5,989 bases of DNA from the NCBI GenBank assembly GCA_016282215.1, contig JAEEKC010000207.1, forward strand, positions 1-5,989, read 5' to 3'. Of the stretch, positions 5,631 through 5,989 are shown in pieces (positions within the stretch are counted from its first letter, which is position 1; every line of letters begins with the position of its first letter). Made by a program: the position numbers and the translations under genes. Source of the stretch: Lachnospiraceae bacterium. GTDB lineage: Bacteria; Bacillota; Clostridia; Lachnospirales; Lachnospiraceae. The notes under the pieces are model-generated. The model saw only the letters and a list, made by a program, of their open reading frames with translations, was not told the DNA's origin and searched no databases.

Positions 5631-5957
5631 ATGGAGAAGATCGTAGAACAGGGTCTTTTATTTGATTATTATGGTGTGCTTCTGACAAAGAGGCAGCAGG
5701 AGATATATGAAGATGCGATCAGCAACGACCTGTCCCTTTCGGAGTTAGCAGAGACTTACGGAATTTCCAGACAGGGGATCCATGATCAGATCCACAGATG
5801 TGACAAGATCCTGAGAGAGTATGAAGAAAAACTCGGCTGCATCGAAAAAGACCGTAAGATCAGGAAGGCGGCTCTTGCGCTGAAAGAGCTGAGTGCGGAG
5901 CAGAGTAGCGAGGAAGTTTTCAGAATAGCAGAAGAGATACTCGAGCAGATATCCTGA
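5631..5957 (+). CDS. ylxM: YlxM, signal recognition particle-associated helix-turn-helix protein (UPF0122)
   Basis: The 108-aa product starts MEKIVEQGLLFDYYGVLLTKRQQEIY in short overlapping blocks typical of the YlxM/UPF0122 family. A sigma-70 region 4-like helix-turn-helix covers about 34-60, with LSLSELAETYGISRQG and HDQIHRCDK. The remainder is a charged helical tail (about 61-108). YlxM proteins sit next to ffh in Firmicutes and are linked to the SRP pathway; work in streptococci indicates that YlxM binds SRP components and modulates Ffh GTPase activity. Length is normal for the family. The frame is open to GTG 5622 and ATG 5625, but ATG 5631 gives the usual MEKI start and places GGTGAT upstream. 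A strong promoter lies immediately before it and ffh begins 26 nt after it, so the two are very likely co-transcribed. Confidence 0.93.
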   Translation: MEKIVEQGLLFDYYGVLLTKRQQEIYEDAISNDLSLSELAETYGISRQGIHDQIHRCDKILREYEEKLGCIEKDRKIRKAALALKELSAEQSSEEVFRIAEEILEQIS

Positions 5958-5971
5958 AATCGAAGGATTAT

Positions 5972-5977
5972 AAAGGA
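5972..5977 (+). promoter_or_regulatory. Shine-Dalgarno site of ffh
   Basis: AAAGGA ends 6 nt before the ATG at 5984, a normal distance. It supports the view that the final two codons of the window are the start of a translated gene. Confidence 0.5.
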
Positions 5978-5983
5978 AACCCT

Positions 5984-5989
5984 ATGGCA
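5984..5989 (+). CDS. ffh: Start of ffh, signal recognition particle GTPase (two codons only)
   Basis: Only ATG GCA (Met-Ala) is inside the window. The assignment rests on context: it follows ylxM by 26 nt, has a ribosome binding site, and Ffh proteins commonly begin MAF. The ylxM-ffh order is strongly conserved in Firmicutes. Ffh binds signal sequences and the SRP RNA and docks with FtsY at the membrane. Nothing in the two codons themselves proves the identity. Confidence 0.6.

Overview
The window looks like a chromosomal segment of a Gram-positive anaerobe of the Clostridia, most likely Lachnospiraceae. The evidence is the ispG tail sequence, strong purine-rich Shine-Dalgarno sites, a secreted FN3/Big_2-type protein of a style common in that family, and a ylxM-ffh pair. 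No genome-level comparison could be made, so the taxonomy is inferred. All genes read on the + strand. There is no sign of a phage, transposon, CRISPR array, tRNA or rRNA gene.

Layout. (1) Positions 1-132 hold the last 43 codons of ispG (MEP isoprenoid pathway). (2) Positions 158-3407 hold three genes for the nickel-pincer nucleotide (NPN) cofactor, in the order larB, larE, larC. LarB makes the bis-carboxylated pyridinium mononucleotide from nicotinic acid adenine dinucleotide, LarE converts the carboxylates to thiocarboxylates, and LarC inserts nickel using CTP. LarC is one continuous reading frame and carries a large His/Asp insertion encoded by short tandem DNA repeats. LarE has the CxxC plus distal Cys pattern associated with iron-sulfur-dependent, non-sacrificial LarE enzymes. 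No larA-type racemase is in the window. (3) Positions 3408-3612 are a purine-rich leader with no gene. (4) Positions 3613-5496 encode an exported multi-domain protein: signal peptide, two related beta-rich modules, an acidic/proline linker, an FN3-like domain and a lysine-rich Big_2-like domain. (5) Positions 5497-5630 carry a strong terminator hairpin whose 3' arm also contains the -35 box of the next promoter. (6) Positions 5631-5989 hold ylxM and the first two codons of ffh, both of the signal recognition particle pathway.

How the parts work together. ispG and larB are only 25 nt apart and may be co-transcribed. larB, larE and larC form one biosynthetic route to a single cofactor. The exported protein appears to be an independent unit closed by the terminator, and ylxM-ffh starts a new operon.

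I did not find a clearly new system. The best second-look items are the probable Fe-S type LarE, the repeat-encoded nickel-binding block in LarC, the lar set without its racemase, the unassigned exported protein, and the overlapping terminator and promoter before ylxM.
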